From UBA4124 sp052034745 (GTDB lineage Bacteria > Patescibacteriota > Minisyncoccia > Phycocordibacterales > UBA9973): a stretch of DNA of 8,643 nt. The notes beneath the pieces were generated by a model. It was not told the DNA's origin and did no database searches. It was given only the letters and a program-made list of their open reading frames with translations. This document shows, piece after piece, positions 1 to 6,618 of this stretch; the first letter of the stretch is position 1; every line of letters starts with the position of its first letter. The stretch covers positions 1 to 8,643 of the forward strand of contig JBPOIF010000005.1 of the NCBI GenBank assembly GCA_052034745.1. The letters run 5' to 3'. The translations under genes and the position numbers were made by a program.

Positions 1-444
1 GAAACTCAAGACTTGTAGACAACCGATGAAAAACGCTTGTCGATAGGAGATGGCGGCAAGGGGTGTTTCTTCATCCTGTGTCCTTACAAAGAGGAGAGCC
101 GCACCACCGATGATAAGGGCAAGTGCAATCGTGAGATTATTTTCAAACAGTGGTTTGATGATGGGGTAGAGAAGGACGCCCGCGATACCTGTCGGAAGAA
201 ATGCGATTATCACTTTGCCTATAAGATGTTTGTGATGCCAAACGGTATGCCAAAAGAAATACACCGCTGCAAGGATTGCTCCGCTTTGAATCGCGATTGA
301 GAGCGTCCCAAGGAGCGCAGCGTCCGCAAAGCGCATGAGATGTCCCGTGATGAGCAGGTGAGCAGTTGAAGAGACAGGGATAAATTCGGTAAGTCCTTCA
401 ATGACCCCGAGGATAACCGCTTGGAGAATTAGTAGAGTCCCCAT
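1..444 (-). CDS. uppP: Undecaprenyl-diphosphatase UppP (BacA), N-terminal part, cut by window edge
   Basis: Integral membrane phosphatase that converts undecaprenyl diphosphate to the monophosphate, recycling the lipid carrier for peptidoglycan and other envelope polymers. Reading from the ATG at 444 gives 148 residues, open to the window edge; the family is usually about 265-280 residues, so roughly the first half is here. The family's first signature is clear at residues 13-30: GVIEGLTEFIPVSSTAHL, with the ExxxE pair (E16, E20) and H29. The last residues read GCLQVLSF, the stretch that normally leads into the PGxSRSG motif, which lies outside. Several hydrophobic segments follow the signature. 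The start overlaps the 3' end of rsmE by 16 bases, suggesting co-transcription and translational coupling; no SD is visible before the ATG. The family call is secure; the full-length state cannot be judged. Confidence 0.95.
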   Translation of the reverse strand, partial: MGTLLILQAVILGVIEGLTEFIPVSSTAHLLITGHLMRFADAALLGTLSIAIQSGAILAAVYFFWHTVWHHKHLIGKVIIAFLPTGIAGVLLYPIIKPLFENNLTIALALIIGGAALLFVRTQDEETPLAAISYRQAFFIGCLQVLSF

Positions 445-1127
445 AGGAGTTGGTAGGCGCTTACAATCGCAGCGGTCTCAGTGCGGAGTACTCGCTGTCC
501 GAGACTTGCAGTGGTGACTCCTGCTTGTTGAAAGAGTTTCCAGTCCTCAGTATCCCAACCACCTTCGGGGCCGATATACATGACGAGAGACTTTTCTTTT
601 TTTGATGCACTCAAGATCTCACCTTCAGGACTAAAGACGATTGATGGATAATGAAATTGTTTGAGACATTCAGATAGGGGCATCGGTTCATGAATGGTGA
701 CTCGTTTGTTCCCGCCGCACTGTTCGAGCGCTTCGTCACTGATAGCTTGAAGTCGATCGATGCGCACGCCTTCTTTTACTGTACGTACTGAAATGATAGG
801 GACGATGTGGCTGACACCAATCTCGGTGAGCTTCTGAACAATGGTTTCAAACGTAGATCCTTTTGGGATACCGACCGCCGCAACGAGCCAGCAGTCAGAA
901 TTGGTCCGAACATTGATAGTGCGGTTTTTCTTTACCGTGACGGTCGATTTGTCGATAGATTCGATAGTGACGACTTCGTCATCACCCCCGTCAGTAAAGA
1001 GGATGATTTCTTCAGAGGGTTTGAGTTCGAGTACATTTGCGATCTGGTGGGCAATACGTTCGTCAGCCAAAGGAAATGATTCGACTGAGGGGATTGTGGT
1101 GGTAAGAAATCGATGTATTTTTTTCAT
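429..1127 (-). CDS. rsmE: 16S rRNA (uracil1498-N3)-methyltransferase RsmE
   Basis: SPOUT-class methyltransferase that uses S-adenosylmethionine to methylate N3 of U1498 in the decoding region of 16S rRNA. The protein is 232 residues, normal for the family. The C-terminal knotted SAM-binding part is unmistakable: IGPEGG at 185-190 and LGQRVLRTETA at 209-219. EQCGGNKRV (135-142) matches the family's EQsgR block but with a divergent GGN. The N-terminal PUA-like RNA-binding part starts MKKIHRF, the usual RsmE beginning. The start codon follows directly after, and shares two bases with, one arm of a 14-bp inverted repeat. No SD is visible; CTCTAACGGG precedes the ATG. The 3' end overlaps uppP by 16 bases. 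An extended -10 (TGGTATACT) lies about 75 bases upstream, so the gene may have its own promoter besides read-through from the gene before it. Confidence 0.95.
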   Translation of the reverse strand: MKKIHRFLTTTIPSVESFPLADERIAHQIANVLELKPSEEIILFTDGGDDEVVTIESIDKSTVTVKKNRTINVRTNSDCWLVAAVGIPKGSTFETIVQKLTEIGVSHIVPIISVRTVKEGVRIDRLQAISDEALEQCGGNKRVTIHEPMPLSECLKQFHYPSIVFSPEGEILSASKKEKSLVMYIGPEGGWDTEDWKLFQQAGVTTASLGQRVLRTETAAIVSAYQLLWGLY

Positions 1128-1244
1128 CCCGTTAGAGATAGGATATCCTGTGATATCCGTATAGAATAATTTCTAGTAAATTTCGACGATTATTTTAAAT
1201 AGTATACCATTTGAGCATTTAACAGAAATCATCTCTAACGGGAT
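1126..1244. repeat. 14-bp perfect inverted repeat bracketing the intergenic gap before rsmE
   Basis: ATCCCGTTAGAGAT at 1126-1139 is the exact reverse complement of ATCTCTAACGGGAT at 1231-1244, with 91 bases between. Read on the gene strand, the first arm begins with the last base of the upstream gene's TGA stop, and the second arm ends with the AT of the rsmE ATG. Pairing can continue imperfectly inward (GATATCCTGT against GATTTC-TGT). If both arms are on one transcript, the helix would bury the rsmE start. Alternative readings are a small non-coding mobile or REP-like element with terminal inverted repeats, although no flanking target duplication is visible, or a binding site. That the repeat exists is certain; its role is inferred. 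Confidence 0.85.
1201..1209 (-). promoter_or_regulatory. Extended -10 promoter element upstream of rsmE
   Basis: On the minus strand the sequence TGGTATACT is an extended -10 (TGn then TATACT, five of six consensus bases). No good -35 is seen 17 bases upstream (TTTCTG), as is common for extended -10 promoters. It would give rsmE a leader of about 68 bases containing only the start-proximal arm of the inverted repeat. Transcripts starting further upstream would carry both arms. Confidence 0.45.
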
Positions 1245-1900
1245 CATATTTCTTTACTTTTGGTATTTGGTGGGGTGTAGTCAGTGAGTTTACCGGCTGC
1301 TATCTCGAGAGGATCAGCTTTGCGAAGTTTTGAGATGAGTTTTTGAGGAACAAGTGGGCTGTGGTGTGTATCGTCGAGATCCGCACCAATGTCATAGAGA
1401 GGTTCTGTGCTGGTGATCCAACTCGTTCCATATCGACGGAGGGAAAAAGGCTTCGAGAAACTTCGAAGAGTTTTTTTGCCATCATGAGTAAAGTATTCAT
1501 GGAAATAGGACAGCGCTAGTTCCCTGATGGTTTTGTAGATCGGTTCACGATATCGGAGGACCGCGTGATTTGTTTTGCTGAGGGCTCCCCAGTAGCCATC
1601 TTGTTGGAAGAGTGCAACAACATGGTCAAAATCATTTTTTGTGGATTTGAGATCAAGAAGGAGTGACGGGTATCCGTGGTAGGAGAGGACTGCTGCTGCA
1701 AGAAGCGCCCCTTCGATGCAGTGAGCCTTGCCATGTTTGAGGACATATCGAGGGGAATGAAGTGTCTGACCCTCTTCTTCAAAGTTTGGTTTTATCGTGA
1801 TAAGAAAGTCCTGGATTTTTTGAGGAGTTGAAAGTTTTTTGAATAGAGTTCGTTCTTCTTTGGTCAGGAGCTCATCGATTTTTGATGTTAGGATTCCCAT
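1244..1900 (-). CDS. Transglutaminase-like superfamily protein, function unknown
   Basis: A 218-residue cytoplasmic-looking protein with no signal peptide or membrane segment. The core resembles the transglutaminase/papain-like fold: SPRYVL (49-54), then AHCIEGALLAAAVL with the candidate nucleophile C61, DHVVALF with the candidate His H93, then DGYWGALSKTN (101-111). Conserved-looking blocks follow: LRYREPIYKTIRELALSYFHEYF (about 115-137) and KTLRSFSKPFSLRRYG. From memory this arrangement belongs to a widespread uncharacterised family in several phyla; protease, amidase or non-catalytic roles are all possible. The usual catalytic Asp, expected four residues after the Trp at 104, is Ser108 here. 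The 5' end overlaps the DedA gene by 13 bases, implying co-transcription. No SD is visible. The stop codon runs into an inverted-repeat arm. The superfamily call is fairly secure; the function is unknown. Confidence 0.75.
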   Translation of the reverse strand: MGILTSKIDELLTKEERTLFKKLSTPQKIQDFLITIKPNFEEEGQTLHSPRYVLKHGKAHCIEGALLAAAVLSYHGYPSLLLDLKSTKNDFDHVVALFQQDGYWGALSKTNHAVLRYREPIYKTIRELALSYFHEYFTHDGKKTLRSFSKPFSLRRYGTSWITSTEPLYDIGADLDDTHHSPLVPQKLISKLRKADPLEIAAGKLTDYTPPNTKSKEI

Positions 1901-2529
1901 ACTTTTGATGCGTGTGCGAGTGCTTTTTTAAATAGGGTCTGGAGAAATGGAAGGAAAAGGAGTGTGATCACTGCGATGAGAATGATGTTGTGCGCTTTAT
2001 CGATACTGCCAATGATACGTTCGATACGACTTCGGAAAAACCACCCAATCCAGAGCAGAAGGGGCACATAGAGGACAAGCGCGGCAAGTTCGTAGGTGAC
2101 AAAGCGTCGAGGAGCAACGTTGTGTTTCCCTGCCATAAAAGGCCCGATGAATCGCAGTTGCATGAGGAATCGAGCATAGAAGATGACTTTCTCGATGTTC
2201 GATTCGACCCAGCGCTCATCACCAGAAAGTTTTTTAGAAAAAAAGGCGATACGTTTTGAAAATATTCTCTCATAGAGTACATGGATGATCTTGCTGTTTC
2301 CTTTTGAGAGAGAGTAGAGGACATAATCACTGGTAAAAAGTCCAAGGATAACGAGTGGAATAACTGCAAAGATACTCACATCGCCGGCACGGGCAACATA
2401 GCCGAGACTAATGAGTGCTACTTCTTCGGGGACAATAAAGAGGATATTGGCGACAAGGGAGATGCCAAATATCCCAAGGTATGAAAGACCCCCGAGCTCT
2501 TTGATAAATTGGCTTGTCGTGCCGTCCAT
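1888..2529 (-). CDS. DedA family (VTT/SNARE-associated domain) membrane protein
   Basis: Polytopic inner-membrane protein of 213 residues, a usual DedA size. Hydrophobic segments lie at about 18-45, 52-74, 146-168 and 178-198. The first re-entrant region contains the acidic PEE (34-36) typical of DedA. The family signature is visible at 117-134: FYARF, then R126, P130 and AG at 133-134, followed by F143. Some DedA members (for example UptA) act as undecaprenyl-phosphate flippases and others affect phosphatidylethanolamine translocation or membrane potential. Lying between a VanY-like peptidase and uppP, a carrier-lipid role fits, but this is inference. A promoter TTATCA-17-TATACT ends six bases before the ATG inside the 3' end of the preceding gene, implying a nearly leaderless mRNA; there is no SD. 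Subfamily not assigned. Confidence 0.88.
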   Translation of the reverse strand: MDGTTSQFIKELGGLSYLGIFGISLVANILFIVPEEVALISLGYVARAGDVSIFAVIPLVILGLFTSDYVLYSLSKGNSKIIHVLYERIFSKRIAFFSKKLSGDERWVESNIEKVIFYARFLMQLRFIGPFMAGKHNVAPRRFVTYELAALVLYVPLLLWIGWFFRSRIERIIGSIDKAHNIILIAVITLLFLPFLQTLFKKALAHASKVWES

Positions 2530-2535
2530 AGAGTA

Positions 2536-2564
2536 AGTATAGCGCTAGTCGAAGAGCGTGATAA
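2536..2564 (-). promoter_or_regulatory. Promoter for the DedA gene, giving an almost leaderless mRNA
   Basis: On the minus strand TTATCA (2564-2559) and TATACT (2541-2536) are separated by exactly 17 bases; the -10 ends six bases before the ATG at 2529. Transcription should begin at or within a base or two of the start codon. The -35 lies in the last codons of the upstream carboxypeptidase gene. The match is four of six and five of six to consensus, so it is a plausible internal operon promoter. Confidence 0.5.
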
Positions 2565-3441
2565 GGTAGCTATCAATCGTGCGCTGGTCCTCTTCGTAGA
2601 GCGTCTTGTCTTGTTCGTGGAGCGCTGTTGCAAGTGCGACCCCTACAAAACGCCAGTGCCACGGCTCGTAGATGTAGTAGCCATTTCCTTTTGGGTAGGA
2701 CAGGACAAAACCATACTCATGCGCATGTGCAGAGAGCCACGCAAATTCGCGAGTTTTTTCAAAGGACTGCCCGAGACTTTTCATGGTCTTTGTCGTGAGG
2801 TCCACGGTCGTACCAAGTTGGTGTTCGGAGTAGCCTTGATCGGCGGAGAATTGATTTGCTGTTCCCGCGCCATAGATGACCTTGTTGGTTGCCTTCAGTG
2901 ACGCTTGTGTCTTGAATGAACGGTATGCACTTGTCACCACGAGAGCGAGGTCGTCTTCTTGTGCGGCATCGAGCATGCGTGCAAGAAAGGGGTATGCTTG
3001 TGCGTGGAATTGCAGTACACGTGCAGGGTCGCTAAGGTAGTTCTTATCGATAGTAATGAGCGTCGAAGGGCTGTAGTGTTCGTTCAAGAAATATACTTTT
3101 GAATATTTCTTGAGGAGCTCAGGGTCAAGTGTGATGAGCTTTTCAAAAGTACCCACTTTTTCGTTGAGCGAAGTCGTCTCTTCTTTGAGAGATCCGAGTG
3201 TGTTTTCAGTCAGGGTTAGCGAATCGGCAAGTTTCTCTCGTTCGTACTCGGTGAGTGAGAGGTTCCCTTCGAGGGTATAGATAGTGTCTTGGAGCTCTTT
3301 GGTCACTCGGACGAGGTCTTCATACGACCGTGAGATGGTGATGTAGCGCCAGCTTCCATAGGCGACAACAGCAATCGCTACTATACCTATACCGAGCGAA
3401 AGCCAGCCGCTATGGATAATGCGAGAGGCGAGATGTTTCAT
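2545..3441 (-). CDS. Membrane-anchored D-alanyl-D-alanine carboxypeptidase, VanY/M15 family
   Basis: Zinc peptidase expected to remove terminal D-Ala from peptidoglycan stem peptides outside the cytoplasmic membrane. The protein has 298 residues: a single N-terminal membrane helix (about 14-33), a heptad-like charged coiled-coil region (about 38-104, rich in L, E, K, T), then the VanY domain (about 130-275). Visible active-site features are TSAYRSFKTQ (R174), SEHQLGTTVDL with zinc ligands H207 and D214, and YEPWHWRFVG with catalytic E259 and zinc ligand H262. The protein appears complete. The coiled coil may hold the domain away from the membrane or mediate dimerisation. The gene reads away from csoR; an extended -10 ends six bases from its ATG, and its -35 position falls in the CsoR-type palindrome. 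DedA begins 15 bases beyond its stop. D,L-endopeptidase specificity of a related M15 enzyme cannot be excluded. Confidence 0.92.
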   Translation of the reverse strand: MKHLASRIIHSGWLSLGIGIVAIAVVAYGSWRYITISRSYEDLVRVTKELQDTIYTLEGNLSLTEYEREKLADSLTLTENTLGSLKEETTSLNEKVGTFEKLITLDPELLKKYSKVYFLNEHYSPSTLITIDKNYLSDPARVLQFHAQAYPFLARMLDAAQEDDLALVVTSAYRSFKTQASLKATNKVIYGAGTANQFSADQGYSEHQLGTTVDLTTKTMKSLGQSFEKTREFAWLSAHAHEYGFVLSYPKGNGYYIYEPWHWRFVGVALATALHEQDKTLYEEDQRTIDSYLITLFD

Positions 3442-3447
3442 TGCCTG

Positions 3448-3456
3448 ATTGTAGCA
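3448..3456 (-). promoter_or_regulatory. Extended -10 promoter for the vanY-like gene
   Basis: The minus strand reads TGCTACAAT, a TGn motif joined to TACAAT (five of six). It ends six bases before the ATG at 3441, so transcription would begin at the start codon. The -35 position with 17-base spacing is TATAGT at 3476-3471, a poor match that lies within the left arm of the CsoR-type palindrome; the extended -10 may compensate. Confidence 0.55.
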
Positions 3457-3467
3457 CGGACCACTCC

Positions 3468-3496
3468 TTGACTATACCCCCCAGGGGGTATAGTAT
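3468..3496 (+). promoter_or_regulatory. Copper operon promoter (csoR promoter)
   Basis: TTGACT (3468-3473) and TAGTAT (3491-3496) are separated by exactly 17 bases, each close to sigma-70 consensus. The -10 ends seven bases before the csoR ATG at 3504, so the mRNA should be leaderless or nearly so; no SD precedes the ATG. The spacer is filled by the central C/G tracts of the repressor palindrome, an arrangement that lets one bound CsoR tetramer exclude RNA polymerase. Confidence 0.8.
3471..3494. promoter_or_regulatory. CsoR-type operator palindrome
   Basis: Two 11-base arms, ACTATACCCCC at 3471-3481 and GGGGGTATAGT at 3484-3494, are perfect reverse complements around a central CA. TATACCCC...GGGGTATA is the form expected for CsoR/DUF156 operators (runs of C and G flanked by TA-rich ends). 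It sits between the -35 and -10 of the csoR promoter and also covers the -35 position of the divergent vanY-like gene. CsoR binding here would repress the operon, and Cu(I) would release it. The palindrome is seen directly; ownership by CsoR is inferred from motif and adjacency. Confidence 0.85.
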
Positions 3497-3503
3497 AGAA
3501 CGT

Positions 3504-3767
3504 ATGAAAACAGATAAGGAAAAATTGGTGCGGCATCTTAAGATTATCGAGGGTCAGGTGCGAGGTCTTCAGGAGATGGTTGAAAAAGATACTTATTGTA
3601 TTGATATCATCACTCAAGCTTCTGCTGTAAAACAAGGCATTTCAAATGTGGAGGACAAACTTTTGGAACATCACCTTGGTCACTGTCTGATAAATCAGAT
3701 AAAGGAAGGAAAGTCAGCCAAAGCAACAGAAGAAATTATCAAAGTATATCGTTTGAAGAGAAAATAA
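3504..3767 (+). CDS. csoR: CsoR family copper-sensing transcriptional repressor
   Basis: An 87-residue all-helical DUF156 repressor that binds its operator as apo-protein and lets go on binding Cu(I). The sequence shows the family block HLKIIEGQVRGLQEMVEKDTYC and the copper-site pattern C32, H57, C61 with the same spacing as Mycobacterium tuberculosis CsoR (C36, H61, C65). The second-shell residues also match: Y31 just before the first Cys (Y35 there) and E77 (E81 there). This favours copper over the Ni/Co (RcnR), formaldehyde (FrmR) or persulfide (CstR) branches. The frame is open upstream to 3441, but the ATG at 3504 begins the family's normal N terminus and lies seven bases after the -10. 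The stop is one base from the next ATG. It is first in the operon, so it is autoregulated. Confidence 0.95.
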   Translation: MKTDKEKLVRHLKIIEGQVRGLQEMVEKDTYCIDIITQASAVKQGISNVEDKLLEHHLGHCLINQIKEGKSAKATEEIIKVYRLKRK

Positions 3768-3768
3768 T

Positions 3769-4329
3769 ATGAAAATATCAAGTTATTTAACAGTAGGGTT
3801 GGTAGTTGTGGGAATGATTTCAGGCGTTGCCTTCGGGTATTACCTTACTCCTGAATATAAGGTTTCTATGTATGAAAATAGCTCGATGAATCTGGGCCAG
3901 GCGGACAGGACGTTTGATTTGAGATATGTAAACGCTATGATAGCCCACCATCGTGGTGCGATGCTTCTCGCAGAACAGTTGGGTAAAAATACCACTCGAC
4001 CAGAAATGAAGACTCTTTCGCAAAATATCATAAATGATGAACCCAAAGCTATCGCCGAACTTTATGCTTGGAAGAAAGACTGGTATGGAGACACAAAAAG
4101 CGTCAGAGATCCTGTTGTCGCAAATCTTGGTCCCGCTGGTGATACGTTTGATTTACGATTCCTCAATGCCATCATTGCTCATCATGAGGCAGGTATAGTG
4201 ATGACAAAAGAGACACGACTAAAATCAAGCCGAGCGGAGATACTGGACAATGCAGATGCGGTTGAGGTATTCCTTTCAAATGGCTTGGAGACACTCAAAG
4301 GTCTTAGAACTACTTGGTACAACATTTAA
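3769..4329 (+). CDS. Membrane-anchored protein with two DUF305 repeats, probable extracytoplasmic copper binder
   Basis: A 186-residue protein with an N-terminal hydrophobic helix (about 5-26) lacking a lipobox Cys, so probably a membrane anchor or signal peptide, with the remainder outside. The body is an internal duplication: FDLRYVNAMIAHHRGAM (49-65) and FDLRFLNAIIAHHEAGIVM (127-145), each later closing with a Trp-Tyr (W105-Y106 and W183-Y184). DUF305 is a ferritin-like four-helix family; members such as cyanobacterial CopM bind copper. The HH pairs (H60-H61, H138-H139) and Met residues M57, M65 and M145 are candidate ligands. Placed between csoR and copA, it plausibly buffers or accepts copper exported by CopA. 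The ATG is one base after the csoR stop, with at most a distant weak GAAGAG as SD. Family call secure; copper role inferred. Confidence 0.88.
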   Translation: MKISSYLTVGLVVVGMISGVAFGYYLTPEYKVSMYENSSMNLGQADRTFDLRYVNAMIAHHRGAMLLAEQLGKNTTRPEMKTLSQNIINDEPKAIAELYAWKKDWYGDTKSVRDPVVANLGPAGDTFDLRFLNAIIAHHEAGIVMTKETRLKSSRAEILDNADAVEVFLSNGLETLKGLRTTWYNI

Positions 4330-4334
4330 TAATC

Positions 4335-6593
4335 ATGACTACACAAATCTTGAAAGTAAAAGGGATGCACTGTGCTAGTTGTGCCTCCATTATTACCAAG
4401 AAGCTCAGAGCTTTACCTTATATTCAATCGGTTTCGGTAAATTATGGAAATGAAAAAGCAAAAATTACGTATGACCACAATCACATTTCAGTTGATTCGA
4501 TGAATAGCGAGATTGGTGAACTCGGGTACTCTTTTGTATCAGAAACAGCTCAACCCGGTAGCGAACATGATCATGTTGCTATGAAAAAAAGTGAGCTTGA
4601 TGAACTTAAAAATAAAACTGAGTTTATTCTTCCTATAGCTTTGGCAATATTCGTTCTTATGATGTGGGATATTCTTGCGCGAACGACTGCGTGGATGCCA
4701 AATCTGCCGATTCCAATGGTTCTGTTCAATACCATTTCTATGGTATTGGCAACGGTAGTATTATTTTGGGTTGGCAACCCTTATTTGCTCGGAGTGACGA
4801 GGTTTATAAAACATAGAGTTGCCAATATGGACACGCTCATTGGTCTGGGCACACTTGTCGCGTATACATATAGCGTTCTTGTTACACTGCTCCCTTCTCT
4901 TGGTGCACTATTGCGTGTCCCGGAATATACCTATTTTGATGTCACGATTGTCGTCATTGGTTTTATAACATTTGGTAAATACCTTGAGGCACGATCAAAG
5001 AAAAAAACTGGCGACGCTATCGAAAAATTGCTAAATCTTCAAGCGAAGACCGCTCTCGTTATTCGTGACGGTAAAGAGATTGAGGTAAAGATCGATGACG
5101 TTGTGCACGGTGACAAGATCGTTATAAAGCCTGGGAGCAAAATTCCTGTTGATGGACTGGTGCTCGAAGGGAGTTCATTTGTTGATGAATCAATGGTTAC
5201 CGGTGAGCCGATTCCTGTTGAAAAAAAGACTGGTGATACTGTTGTTGCTGGAACGATTAATACGACCGGTTCGTTTGTCTTTGAGGCTAAAAAAGTCGGC
5301 AAAGAAACTTTGTTGTCTCAAATTATTAAAATGGTTGAAGAGGCGCAGGGGAGTAAGGCTCCTATCGAAGCGCTTGCTGATAAGATCTCAGGCATATTTG
5401 TACCGATTGTACTCGCTATCGCTTTTGTCTCTCTCATTGTATGGCTTTTAGTCGGTTCTCAATTCATTGGATTTTCTCAAGCCATGTCTTTTGGAATTTT
5501 GTCATTCGTAAGCGTGCTTGTGATAGCATGTCCTTGCGCCCTCGGTCTTGCAACCCCTACCGCGATTATTGTTGGCGTGGGGAAAGGTGCACGAAATGGC
5601 ATCCTTATAAAAGATGCGGCGTCACTTGAGCATTTGCATAAGGCAGATACGGTGGTGGTTGATAAGACAGGTACTATTACGATTGGCAAACCAACAGTTG
5701 TTAATGTTCACAACGAATCCCTACTCAGTGATGACGATTTAATACGCATCATTGCAACACTCGAAAGTAAGTCAGAGCATCCAATTGCACATGCTATTAC
5801 GCAATATGCGCAGAGTAAAAATATATCTTTAGCAAAAGCGTCAAGCTTCTCAGTCATCCAAGGTAAGGGGCTCAAGGGTGTAGTTGATGGTACAGAATAT
5901 TTTATTGGAAACGCTCAATTGCTCCATGAACTTGAAATTTCTTTTGACCAAAATCGATTGGAACAATACACCTCTCAAGGGAAAACTCCTGTACTTATAA
6001 GTACCGAGGATAATTTTCTCGGATTCGTGATGGTCGCAGATGAAGTAAAAAAGGAATCCAGAGACGCAATAGCGAGTCTGCATAAACTCGGCATAAAAGT
6101 AATCATGCTTACGGGGGATGATGAGAAGGCTGCCAAATATATAGCTTCTCAGGTGGGCATAGATGAAGTAATCGCTCAGGTGCTCCCACAGGACAAGATG
6201 GATAAAATCAAAGCACTTCAGGCACAAGGAAGAATTGTTGCTATGGCTGGTGACGGTGTGAATGATGCGCCTGCACTCGCCCAGGCCAATGTCGGTATCG
6301 CTATGGGGACTGGAACTGATGTGGCTATTGAATCAGCTGGGATAACACTACTTCATGGTGATATCTCAAAACTTGTAAAAGCTATCAAGCTGTCCAAGAT
6401 AACCATGCGAGGAATTAAACAGAATCTCTTCTGGGCATTTATCTATAACATTGTCGGAATCCCACTTGCCGCAGGTTTGTTTTATCCAATCTTTGGTTGG
6501 TTGTTAAATCCGATATTTGCCGGATTTGCTATGGCAATGTCATCAGTGTCGGTCGTATCGAACTCGCTGCGCATTAAAGCTAAAAAATTATAA
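4335..6593 (+). CDS. copA: Copper-exporting P1B-1-type ATPase CopA
   Basis: ATP-driven Cu(I) exporter of the cytoplasmic membrane, 752 residues, a usual size for a one-HMA-domain CopA. In order: HMA domain with GMHCASC (10-16); transmembrane helices from about 96; actuator motif TGE (289-291); membrane copper site CPC (399-401); phosphorylation motif DKTGT with D443; nucleotide-binding HP (482-483); hinge GDGVNDAP (639-646); and the copper-selective pairs YN (704-705) and MSS (735-737). The CPC/YN/MSS combination identifies subgroup P1B-1 (Cu+/Ag+) rather than Zn/Cd pumps. All catalytic residues are present. The frame opens earlier at a TTG (4314), but the ATG at 4335 follows the upstream stop by five bases and gives the normal HMA start. 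No SD is evident. Expression should depend on CsoR. Confidence 0.97.
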   Translation: MTTQILKVKGMHCASCASIITKKLRALPYIQSVSVNYGNEKAKITYDHNHISVDSMNSEIGELGYSFVSETAQPGSEHDHVAMKKSELDELKNKTEFILPIALAIFVLMMWDILARTTAWMPNLPIPMVLFNTISMVLATVVLFWVGNPYLLGVTRFIKHRVANMDTLIGLGTLVAYTYSVLVTLLPSLGALLRVPEYTYFDVTIVVIGFITFGKYLEARSKKKTGDAIEKLLNLQAKTALVIRDGKEIEVKIDDVVHGDKIVIKPGSKIPVDGLVLEGSSFVDESMVTGEPIPVEKKTGDTVVAGTINTTGSFVFEAKKVGKETLLSQIIKMVEEAQGSKAPIEALADKISGIFVPIVLAIAFVSLIVWLLVGSQFIGFSQAMSFGILSFVSVLVIACPCALGLATPTAIIVGVGKGARNGILIKDAASLEHLHKADTVVVDKTGTITIGKPTVVNVHNESLLSDDDLIRIIATLESKSEHPIAHAITQYAQSKNISLAKASSFSVIQGKGLKGVVDGTEYFIGNAQLLHELEISFDQNRLEQYTSQGKTPVLISTEDNFLGFVMVADEVKKESRDAIASLHKLGIKVIMLTGDDEKAAKYIASQVGIDEVIAQVLPQDKMDKIKALQAQGRIVAMAGDGVNDAPALAQANVGIAMGTGTDVAIESAGITLLHGDISKLVKAIKLSKITMRGIKQNLFWAFIYNIVGIPLAAGLFYPIFGWLLNPIFAGFAMAMSSVSVVSNSLRIKAKKL

Positions 6594-6618
6594 GGGAACA
6601 CTTGCAACACTAATTATT

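Noticed and set aside
37..300. Plus-strand open frame of 87 codons at the left edge
   Set aside because: It lies opposite uppP, whose minus-strand translation carries the family signature; the plus-strand product has no recognisable pattern.
3441..3503. Upstream extension of csoR
   Set aside because: The open frame there is simply the promoter and operator read as codons; the CsoR family begins at the ATG at 3504.
4314..4334. Earlier TTG start for copA
   Set aside because: It would overlap the DUF305 gene and add seven residues with no family support; the ATG at 4335 begins directly at the HMA domain.
5850..6227. Minus-strand open frame of 125 codons inside copA
   Set aside because: copA in this stretch carries conserved P-type ATPase motifs just before and after; the antisense product is Cys/Phe/Tyr-rich noise without a promoter.
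6517..6618. Longer N terminus for the HMA-TauE/SafE protein
   Set aside because: It would overlap the copA C terminus, whose MSS motif is in the other frame, and the HMA domain starts at the ATG at 6619.
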